NCBI GenBank assembly: GCA_037501455.1
Contig: CM074863.1
Span: 55,657,501-55,721,500, forward strand
Origin: Lantana camara
Taxonomy: Eukaryota > Streptophyta > Magnoliopsida > Lamiales > Verbenaceae
Direction of reading: 5' to 3'
DNA: 64,000 bases
Numbering within the stretch: the first letter of the stretch is position 1; the number at the start of each line of letters is the position of its first letter. Shown piece by piece: positions 36,001 to 46,092 of the stretch. Both the position numbers and the translations under genes were made by a program. The notes below the pieces were generated by a model. It was not told the origin of the DNA, did not search any database, and saw only the letters and a program-made list of their open reading frames with translations.

Positions 36001-36110
36001 TGCTTGTCTCCCGTTCGCTGTAGCTTGATACGTGTGTGGAGTTCCATTTCATTACATGTGTCGAGCTATGGTGCGGGGGATGTGGCGCCTTGCGCTCCAG
36101 GGGTGCTACA
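33046..36110 (+). repeat. 3' LTR of element 1
   Basis: 3065 bp, near-copy of the 5' LTR. It retains the exon-like module (34878-34948) and the last acceptor (35679), but the first donor GT is TT here (ACAG|TTAGAA at 33562). Small indels against the 5' LTR include four bases near 34362 and four bases near 35160. Confidence 0.95.
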
Positions 36111-37852
36111 ACTTAACCCTAACTCAGCACTCTATCACCCCCTATACTCATCACTTCGATCTAAGCAAGAGAAGAAAGAGAAAATTCTGAGTTTTTGGAG
36201 AAAACCCTCCTATTCCCGTCACTTTGGACCCAAGGGGATTTTTGAGCTCCAATCTTCATTTTCCTTCATCATCTTCAAAAGGTAAGTACATGTTTGATAT
36301 CTCCATACTTATGTCATCATTTTCATTCATCAAATTCAGATTTTAAGCCATGATTGATTGAGATTTGAGCTATGACTTGAATAGTGTGATTTATGCCCTA
36401 GTTTGAATAGTATGACTTCCTTGTTGTTTCTTCTTGAATTGGTGCTGAAACTTGATCACTTATGCCTCATTTGTTGTTATTTATACCTGATCTTGTTGGT
36501 AGTTGAAGCATGAAGGAGTTTACCATTCATAATCTTGCATTTCTTAATGAGTTCATGTATGAATTTGGTGTCTTTCTTCTTCCCCCAGCTGCTGTTCGTT
36601 TTCAGCCCTACTTGTTGGAGTTTTTGACCAGTTTTGCTGCCTATTTTCATACCTTATCATGTCTCTATGGAGTGGTATTTGCTTGGGAAGGTTTGCAGGG
36701 CTGAACAGGGGAGCGAACTCCATTTCCCGCAGCTGAATTGGTCTCCCCGGGCGGGGAGATTTTGAGCTTAAGAAGTCCCCGGCCGGGGACCTCTTGTGCA
36801 GAAACTTTCTGCCCCAAAAGTCCCCGGGAGGGGACATTTTTAGAACAAAATCTCCCCGGGAGGGGAGATGGGATGCAGGGCCATAATTTCTTTGCTCGTT
36901 TTGTTATCCTTTTTCATGAAATCTACATAAGCTGATGCATGAATTGGTTAATGCATGTATGATGAATCTTACTTTCTAAATGGAATGTATTTGCATTAAA
37001 CTTGTCCCTTATGCATGGTTTTACGTGTGGTAGTGCATGGGTTTATGAAACATATTATGAATTTGAATTCTTGGTAATTTTGGTACGTAGGATTTGCTGC
37101 TACGTGTGATATAGTATATATTTATATATACATGAATTGTGTAATTTCCATTACTAAGTTATTTAATCTAGTTTTTCTTATAATAGGGTTTAAATTATGA
37201 ATATAGTCTTGTGTTTTGATTTGAATTGTTAGACATGAAACGTGTATCCTACGTGTAATTTTGTGACAAAATTATTTATTATATTTTGTGAATCATGTTT
37301 ATGAAAATGATATGATATGTTTTGTATGTGTCTTAAACTTAAATGACCTAAATGGCGCATTCTTGCATTTCATTTGCATCCATTTCCTTCATGAGCAGTG
37401 TCGAGTGTCTATTTGGTTCATGATTGAGTCTAAGTCATAAGTTTGTGTTTGTTTGTCTCAGAGTTTGGTTCGGGAGGTGTCGATTCCACCATTTAGCCTT
37501 TTCTTGGTCGTCAACGTTCTTTCGGGAGCTCTTTTGGTAAAAGATGAGGTTTATGTTTGTTTTCTTTTAGTTAATGCGACCTACGACCCTATATGCTCGT
37601 TTTCAAGCCCGCATGCGAATATACTATATGTATATTAAATATGCGTCTTATAATGTCTTATGAATCTTGTTAATTCAATTTAATACGAATTCTTCTAAAA
37701 TTATACGTATGGGCATATATAAGCTTAAAATGGTTTTGCAACGAGGCTATGCTCCAAACCGTGTAGTGTCAAGCGAACTATGGATCACTCTCAGCATATT
37801 CTGAATTTGGAAGACACGGAGAGGTATGTGTATGGCAAATGCCGAGTTGCAC
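36111..37852 (+). repeat. Outer 3' LTR, part 2 of 3
   Basis: Continues the outer LTR after element 1 (ACTTA at 36111-36115 against ACTTG at 25282-25286) up to element 2, ending with TGCAC (37848-37852). It holds the first donor (AAAAG|GTAAGT at 36281), the palindrome cluster 36742-36868, and the exon-like module 37462-37543, whose donor GT is changed to AT (AAAG|ATGAGG). Confidence 0.85.
36742..36868. repeat. Palindrome cluster A (four GC palindromes)
   Basis: Four short palindromes at 36742-36759, 36775-36790, 36820-36835 and 36851-36868, about 30-45 bp apart. The outer two have arms TCTCCC/GGGAGA, the inner two GTCCC/GGGAC. The six-base centre is CGGGCG, CGGCCG, CGGGAG and CGGGAG. The surrounding DNA is AT-rich. 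Confidence 0.92.
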
Positions 37853-38988
37853 TGTAACAGCCCTACTCAGGGCCAAGTTGAGAAAGGTAAGTAAAGGGCA
37901 ACTCAGGAAGCGTTTATAACCTCGATCCCTATTAACTCACTTCATGCATTGCATTTTATGTGACTTATGTGTTTTTATGTGTTACATTTTACTAAATGTT
38001 CATAGATTTAACTCTTTTAACTCGTGCCTCGAAACTCTTTTCATAAAATCCTAGAATTCTAGTAATCATTCCTTTCTAGCACCTAAAAACCCCTCATATG
38101 CTTCAAAACCCATTCCTACAGTTTTAGGTTGGAAATTACGAAAATACCCGTACAGCCCAAAAATATTCCTACATCTCTCGAAGCACTTTCACTACCCAAT
38201 ATTTTAACCAAAATAATCCTCACATTATTTCGAGGATCGTGATACTCTCCTTACACCATAATTCCCATCCTAACTCCCGTAGTATCAAAAACCGGCAAAA
38301 ACCCTAGCTTATGATTCGATCATCAATAAAACCTTATTCATCTACCTTTTGATATTCAAAATTATAACCAAAACGACCCTCAAATTATTTCATGAATTTT
38401 CACGCATTTACCAAAAACTCGATTTCACCCATAGCATATTTATAAATATTTTCCTATTTAAAAATCATCATTTTATTTTAAAATAATTAGCTTTTATTCA
38501 ATAGTCGAAATTATATTTATAACGATCCTTGAATTTTTCTCTACAACATAGTGATTTTTCCAAACTTTAAACTTCATCCTAGCTTCGATTATATAATTTT
38601 CTCATGATTTTCATTATCTTTAATGTTCATAATTTCTAAACAAAAACTCCAAATATTTCATGTTTATAACTAAAACGAAGCTCATTTTTCACTCATTCTT
38701 TCATTAATTCACTACATCAAAATTTTACCTCTCGACTCTTGAATAAATTTTATATTATTTTTACATTTATTTTTATTCCAAATGACATCATCCATGACCT
38801 CATGCTCTTCTAGAAGAAATGAACAAATGAGCATAATTTCTCCACATTTCTTAATTAATAACCTAGCATTTGTTCATCATGAAATTAAACCACATCTCCA
38901 ATTTAATTACCAAGCATTTGTTGAAACCTTAGGCAACCACATCTCCCTTAAACTCTCATTTATTGCTTAGAAACCCCTCATGACTACC

Positions 38989-38996
38989 TATAAATA
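38989..38996 (+). promoter_or_regulatory. TATA box in element 2 5' LTR
   Basis: TATAAATA in CTACCTATAAATACCCC, kept at 42975-42982 in the nested solo LTR and at 51668-51675 in the 3' LTR. About 100 bp on, a CT-rich stretch ends in the first donor. Confidence 0.78.
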
Positions 38997-40203
38997 CCCC
39001 CCTTAAGCCTCATTTATACCTCACATTCAACACACAAAAATCACTCTCTCCCTCTCCCCATTCTCACGCCACTTTCCCTCTTCTCTCTCTAAGGTATGTT
39101 TTCTTCTATTATCTCATGTTTTATATAATGTTCTTAGTATAGAAATAATAGTAGCATGCCTAGGATTATTTAAATTATGCTTTAGGAATTTATTTTATGA
39201 AATATGTGCATAGTTGATAGTTTAAATATAATGTGAGCACATTATGGAATTTTATTTAATTATATGCATGAATTATGATATGATATAATGTGAATATGTA
39301 TTTAAATGCTTATGATCTTGTTTGATTAAATTCATGCCAAGAATAATTTATTTAGAATTATTTTTCATAGAAAGTTCATATATTTTGCTATATTATACTT
39401 CAATCTTATGTTATGAATATGAATATGATAGAACATGTTACACACCCTCTTTGAATATTCAAATAAGCTCAAGAACATGTTCATAATGTTCTTGAATATG
39501 TGTGTGTGTGCCGTGATCAATGTGTGTGTGTGTGTGAATTTGATTTTGTGTTATAAAGTGTTTAATTCACATGAAATTGAATAGTAAATGTTTTTAATAG
39601 TAATTTTGACTTTTTGGTCAACCAAAATACTTATAATTTCGAAATTATTACAAAAATAATTATAAAATAAGTTTTGGAATTTTTAAAGAAATATTTTTCC
39701 TAAATTTTTCCAAAAATCAATAAACTATGTAATATTTTTCAAAAGATAACCTACATTGTCAAATTAAACCTTGAATTTCATTTCAAATCTTACAATTAGA
39801 ATTATAGTATGGTTGATAAATATTTGATTAGTTAAAGATCCCATAAACCCTAATTTGTTAATCAAATTCCCTTAAACGGGTAAATTTAGGATTTACCGGG
39901 AAATCTTTAACGCATTACATAACGTGTATCTTCTCTAATTATTTCATTGTAGTATTGTGTATAATTAGTTAGTTAGGAACTAAGAACCTAGTTCTAAGCC
40001 AGTAGTAGTTATTACTTTCAGGCGAACATAGGATCGAAGAGTGGAATCCTCACAGTTCCACTTAAGTCTCGGTACCGGTGAGGGTTTTAAATCTTTTCAA
40101 CTGAAATCATGATAAAATACTTTACTTTATTTTATTGAATTTCCTTTCAAGTTATTCTTCCCTTTATGGGAAAATAATTCTTGTTAATTATTGAAAACAT
40201 ACA

Positions 40204-40241
40204 TTTACCCGAAAAGTACTTAGTACTTTCTTACGGGTAAA
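40204..40241. repeat. 38-nt hairpin in element 2 LTR
   Basis: Outer arms TTTACCCG and CGGGTAAA enclose inner arms AAAGTACT and AGTACTTT. Also present at 52883-52920 in the 3' LTR. Confidence 0.88.
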
Positions 40242-41189
40242 TATTCTCGTCTTGCAAGCAAAGTTATTGTTTTTCCTATGGGCCCGGTGGTCTTGGTAGA
40301 AGTAGTAGTCCGGGAGGCACGGGCCGAGGTCTACTATTATACCAGCCGCCAACTAGATCTTGGTGATGGTCTAACTGGAGGTTAGTTATTCCACACCAAG
40401 TGACGGGAAAAGGTACGTCCCTCCCAAATTCATGTATATCGTCACTAGGGGTAGCTCCCTGAGGTGACACTGGAGGAAGAAGGATGGTATTGTATTGTTG
40501 TATTTCTTTTACTGAGTAACGACATCTTGATCAATGTCGTTACGAATATTCTTGGTTTTAAGGAGTTAAGGTTGGAGACGCCTAGCTTGCGGGCATAAAA
40601 TCATTTTCAAAACGGTTAATAGATTTTCTAAAGTATAGCCTATATTCCCCCTACTCCTATTGTTTCAAAACAATATGAACCGGATATTATTGTCATATAT
40701 TTATTTGTTACTATATGGTATATACATTTCAAACCAAGTCTTTCTTGGTTAAAACATTTCAAAAATCTTACTTACAATCCTAAATCCCAAACCCCCCGTC
40801 ACTTAGTCATTTTGACTAACCCTCCTGTTCTTTCAATTCATGATTTCAGGAATTTATACAGCGACGCCTTAGAGGTATCTTGAAGCTTTAAGGTGTCACA
40901 TTCCAGTCAATTAGAGTAATCACGAGTGCATGTACATCTTACAATAAGCACTCTTCTCTAAAGTCAGAACTTTTGCTATAAACACTTATCCAACTTAATA
41001 ATATGTGCTTTGTTATGTATTGTCCCCTTTTATTTGCTCAAGTTTATTTTCCGTTGCCTTTAAATTTCATACTCTGGTATTGCATAGTCTTGTCCGTTCG
41101 CCGGAGTATTTCTCGAGTGCTAGGTCTCACATCCACTCGGGGAGTACTACGGTGCGGGGTTGTAGTGTTAAGGGGCGCTACAGCTAAGG

Positions 41190-41201
41190 TGGTATCAGAG
41201 C
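41190..41201 (+). promoter_or_regulatory. Primer-binding site of element 2
   Basis: TGGTATCAGAGC (initiator tRNA-Met), seven bases after the 5' LTR. Confidence 0.94.
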
Positions 41202-41306
41202 ATCAGGTTTAGATAGAGAGAACTTAACTTGAACATTAGATAGAGAAAGTATTTCACTGTAATTTCCTTGCTCTAATAATTTTGTAAACTGTTTTTCTAG
41301 AGTAAA

Positions 41307-44300
41307 ATGGCTGGCTACGGTGAGCTTCCACATTCTGATAGCATCGAGTGGCTTGATCAGTATGAGCCTCCTAGGACCTTAGTGGTTACTCGTAGTGGGG
41401 GTCCTAGATACTATCCTTGGCAGAGGATTAGGCAGTATTGTCAGGATTCACGTCAGGAGGCTTTTCCCGGGTATGCCTACCCAAACAGAGCGGTTCATCT
41501 ATTAGAGACCGAGAGGGATGCCTACTTTTATGAGTATCAGAGGACCGGTGAGTATCGATTGGAGGCTGAGAGAAACCGAGAGATGGCTAGACAGACAGCA
41601 GTAGATCGTGATCATGCTCGAGACCAGTTAGCCGCCTCCCAGATCGCTATTTCCCAGCTAGCATCACGAGTGGCTGAGCTCGAGGAGGACGTGGTTAGTC
41701 TGACTCTGGACCGTGAGGCTTCTATAGTGATCCATGACCAGTACCGAGCCCAGATGAGGAGCCGTTTGGAGGATGCACTTCACTTAAACGACACTCAGGT
41801 TATGGAGCAGGTTTTGGATATGCAGCCCTGTAACAGCCCTAATCTGGGCCGAGTTGGAAAAGGTAAAGTAAAGGGGTTATTCAAGAAGCACTTATAATCT
41901 CGGTCCTTATTTATTCTCTTCATGCATTACATTTTATGTGACTTATGTGCTTTTATGTGTTACACTTTAATTAAATGATCGTAGATTTAATTCTTTTCTC
42001 TATTTAACTCGTACCTTGAAACTCTTCTCATAAAATCCTAGAATTCTAGTATTCATTCCCTTCTAGCACCTAAAACCCTTTCATATGTTTCAAAACCCAT
42101 TCCTACAGTTTTAGGGTGGAAATTACGAAAATACCCCTATAGCCCAAAAATATTCCTACGTCTCCCGAAACACTTTCACTACCCAATATTGTAACCAAAA
42201 GAATCCTCACATTATTTCGAGGATCGTGATACTCTCCGTGAACCATAATTCCCATCCTAACTCCTGTAGTATCAAAAACCGGCGAAAACCCTAGCTTATG
42301 ATTCGATCATCAATAAATCTTTACTCATCTACTTTTTGATATTCAAAATTATAACCAAAACGATCCTTAAATTATTTCATGAATTTTCATGCATTTATCA
42401 AAAATTCGATTTCACCATAGCATATTTTATAAATATTTTCCTTTCCAAAAATCACCATTTTATTTTAAACAATTAGCTTTTATTCAATATTCGAAATTAT
42501 ACTTAAAACGATCCTTGAATTTTTCTCTACATTATAGTGATTTTTCCAAACTCTAAACCTTATCATAGCTTCGTTTATATAATTTTCTCATGATTGTCAT
42601 CATCTTTATTATTCATAACTTATGAACAAAAACTCCAAATATTTCACATTTATAATCAAAACGAAGCTCATTTTTCACTCATTCTTTCATTAATTCACTA
42701 CTTCAAAAGTTTACCTCTCGACTCTTGAATAAATTTTATATTATTTTACATTTATTTTTAATCAAGATGACATCATCCATGACCTCATTCTCTTCTAGAA
42801 GGATTAATTAAATGAGCATAATTTCTCCACATTTCCTAACTAATTACCTAGCATTTGTTCAACATATTATTTAACCACATCTTCAAATTAATCACCAAGC
42901 ATTTGTATGAATTAGGAGACATCCACATCTCCCTTAAACTTTCATTTATTGCTTAGAGACCCCTCATGACTACCTATAAATACCCCCTCAAGCCTCATTT
43001 ATACCTCACAATTCAACACACAAAATCACTCTCTTCTCTCCCCTAGCTCACGCCACTTTCTCCCTCTCTCTAAGGTATGTTTTCTTCTATTATTTCATGC
43101 TTTATAATATGTTCTTAGTATAATAATAATAGTAGCATGTCTAGGATTAATTAAATTATGCTTTAGGAATTTTATTTTATGAAATATGTGCATAATTGTT
43201 AGTTAAATACAATGTGTGCACATTATGGAATTTTATTTAATTAAATGCATGAATTATGATATGATATAATGTGAGTATGTATTTAAATGATTATGATCTT
43301 GTTTGATTAAATTCATGCCTAGAATAATTTATTTAGAATTATTTTTCATAGAGAATTTATATATTTTGCTATATTATGCTTCAAATCTTATGTTATGAAT
43401 ATGAATATAATCAAGCATGTGTAGAACATTTTATGAATACTTGAAGATATGAATAAATTCATGTTTAGGAATTTATTTATGAATCATGTTTCATGAAAAG
43501 TTTATATATTATGCACATTTATTCTTTAATCTTATGTTATGACTATGAATTTGATCAAGAATGCCTAGAACATCTTATGAATATTCAAACATGATGAAAA
43601 ACATGTTCTTGATGTTCTTGAAATATGTGTGTACCGTGTGCTAGTGTGTGTAAGTGTGTGTTTGATTCTATGTTTAAAAGTATTTAATCCCCTATGTTTA
43701 AATAGTAACCGTTTTTCAATAGTAACCTTGACTTTTGACTTTAAATATGAATTTTGACCAATAATATCATGTAGTAATTTCAAGAATTAATATAAAATAA
43801 AATTTGGTTTTATTTAAGAAAGGACTTTTGTCTAACGATTTCAAAATCGGGGATTAAATAACGTTTTCAAAATCGGGTTCACCTTTATTAAAAATAAACC
43901 TTAATTTGGATTTATAAATTGAATAAGAATTTCTTGGTTAATTCGGTTGTATGACTTTGGTATCAGTGTGTTTTACAATAATGTTTCAATTCTAGATTAC
44001 CGGATTTCCTGTAAATTTACTGTTACTCCTTGTTACAATATGCCTTAATTGTACTCATTCATGTGTCGCATTAGCATAGAAAGAACCTAGTTCTCTAAGT
44101 CCGTAGTAGTTCACTACTTTCAGGAACTAGGTCTGGACAGTGGAACCCCGAATACTTTACTTGATTCCGTATCGTAGCAGGTGAGGTTAAAATATTTTCA
44201 ACTGGGATCATGAATCTACATATAAAATATTTTATTATTTATCCTAATAAGGATTCAGTTTTATTTTTCCTAATTATAGTATTATCCCCTTTCTGGGAAA

Positions 44301-45607
44301 TATCTGATATAAGTATATCTATTATCCTATTATATAAAACAAAATCCTTGTGTCAGTATAAATTACAAACATATCATACTCAAGTCCATTTTGGCGAGTA
44401 TTGATATAATGTAACTCTATTCTGTATTTAAAATGCAAGATCTGTATCTGTATCTGTATCTGTTGGGCCCGGTGGTACGGTAGAACTAATAGCCGGGTGG
44501 CAAGGGCCATCGTCTATTACTATACCTGCCGCCAAATCTGATCTTAATGTTGGTTTAACTGGAGGTTAGTTAATCCACATTAAGTGACGGGAAAGGTACG
44601 TCCCTCCCTCTGTCTGTTTCTGGATCTCGAGGGGTTGCTCCCGACAGATCATGGAGGAAGAAGGCTGGATTGATTCTGTTATTTCTGATTTCATTCTGTT
44701 TAAGGAGTAAAGGATGGAGAACGCCTACTTGCAGGGCATTATTACTTTATTATCGTATGGTTCATATTTTCAAGAATCTGATACCCAGTCCCCTTATTCC
44801 CCTTTCCTCAAAATAAATATGAACCAAATATTTGTATTAATTATTATTTTATTGATTTCCGGTATAGTACTATTAATATATTATTTTATTAATAGTATCA
44901 AACTCCAACTTTTATAGTCAAACACTTCTTTTAAAAATACCTATACGTATATATGTAGTTCCAACTACCCCCTCACTTAGTCACTTTGACTAACCCTTGC
45001 ACTTTACAACTCATGGTTTCAGGTTTAACGGACGCTTACTAGAAGGTATCTTGAAGCATAGTGTGTCTTCTCGTTAGCATAATAGTTCAAGGTTCTTTAG
45101 AATAAGTTATGCTTCCGAGCTTGTAATTATCTATTACGGCATGGTCACTACTTTTGATATCTATACTATGCCATTACTGGCTTATTTATTGCATTCCCCT
45201 ATCATAGTTTTGAAAGTTTTAAAATTATAAAATTTCCGCTGCAGTGTTTTAATACTCTGATATTGTATAGCACTGTCCGTTCGCCGGAGTGTTTCTCGGG
45301 TGTTAGGTCTCACATCCACTCGGGAGATACTTTGGTGCGGGGTTGTAGTGTATAGGCGCGCTACAAGCCCGGACCCGCAGCAGCCCATTCCGGAGACAGT
45401 GAGGCTTCAGAGGCTGTAGCCCATTCTGATGAGGACGAGGAGGAGGAGCTCCAGCAGGACGATGAGATTGGCGAGGATGTTGATGGACTACAGGTTGTTC
45501 CCGAGGAGGAGGACAGTGTTGAGCCCAGTGAGGAGTGGAGTCCTATTAGGGTTCCAGATTCAGACGATACAGTTGACCTCGAGGCAGGTAGTGCTACGGA
45601 GGATTGA
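41307..45607 (+). pseudogene. Accessory ORF upstream of gag in element 2, split by a solo LTR
   Basis: Starts at ATG 41307 (MAGYGELPHSDS), about 105 bases after the primer site. It runs 174 codons to 41828, where a solo LTR interrupts it. With the LTR and one AGCCC copy removed the frame continues from 45371 to TGA at 45605-45607, giving about 252 residues. The N-terminal third is aromatic-rich (SGGPRYYPWQRIRQYC). The middle (about residues 75-160) is a charged coiled coil (QLAASQIAISQLASRVAELEE). The C-terminal 78 residues are very acidic (HSDEDEEEELQQDDEIGED). There is no zinc finger, protease or RT motif and I do not recognise the family. Lying before gag in the sense direction, it is an accessory protein of the element. 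It could not be made intact from this copy. Confidence 0.82.
41829..45365 (+). mobile_element. Solo LTR inside the accessory ORF of element 2
   Basis: Starts TGTAACAGCCC, ends GCGCGCTACA, 3537 bp, with the perfect duplication AGCCC (41824-41828 and 45366-45370). It is a diverged relative of element 2's own LTR; the same start, TATA box (42975-42982), donor (43074), exon-like module (44124-44180), CTAAC (44990-44994) and acceptor (45022) are all present. The extra length is mainly AT-rich sequence around 43430-43560. Confidence 0.95.
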
Positions 45608-46092
45608 GTTCAGACCATGAGATACGAGGTACAGTATATAGGATAGTTATCCGGGGGTATGTATATAGCGGCCAGTGGAGACACTCCCCATTTTTGTAGC
45701 AGTACATAGTAGCAGCAGCGGGCAGTAGCAGCTTTGACTTACTAGGAGTGACAGTACTTGTAGGGTGTAACTCGAGGTAGATCGGGTTCACCCCCCTCTT
45801 TTTGCTTTTACTTTTGTAGCTCTTGAAGCATACTAACCATGATGCATATATATATATGACACATTTTGATCATCTTACACTGTTATTTCATGTTGCTTTA
45901 CATTTTTGCATCATGAGTCTTAGAGTCGCTTCAAGATACCAGCAGGACCGTGAGTATTAATGTTATTTCTTTCTGCACTCTATGTTTGATGATTGATGTT
46001 ATTTGGTGATTGTTGTTCTGTGATGATAGTTGATACATTCTTAACCCTGCATGCATTATATTTCCTATATAATTGTGATTTCAGTATTCACA
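45608..46092 (+). other. Spacer between accessory ORF and gag, possible intron
   Basis: 485 bp without a coding frame of note. A donor-like CC|GTGAGT at 45950 and the acceptor GTGATTTCAG| at 46084 would define a 135-nt intron ending nine bases before the gag ATG. Confidence 0.5.

Larger units (their letters stand above)
25287..36110 (+). mobile_element. Element 1: Tekay-like Ty3/gypsy chromovirus, full length but disabled
   Basis: LTRs of 3067 and 3065 bp flank a tRNA-Met primer site, a gag-pol with C-terminal chromodomain-like region, and a polypurine tract. Target sites are ACTTG (25282-25286) and ACTTA (36111-36115), matching at four of five bases. I counted roughly 34 substitutions between the LTRs, about 1 percent. 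Inserted in the outer LTR. The single polyprotein frame, two zinc knuckles and chromodomain-like end place it in the Tekay/Del group of chromoviruses. Confidence 0.93.
37853..41182 (+). repeat. 5' LTR of element 2
   Basis: 3330 bp. TATAAATA at 38989-38996; donor CTAAG|GTATG at 39093; exon-like module 40022-40077 (TTTCAG| to ACCG|GTGAGG); hairpin 40204-40241; CTAAC at 40816-40820, pyrimidine tract and GATTTCAG| acceptor at 40849. A GTGTGT run lies at about 39498-39537. Confidence 0.96.
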
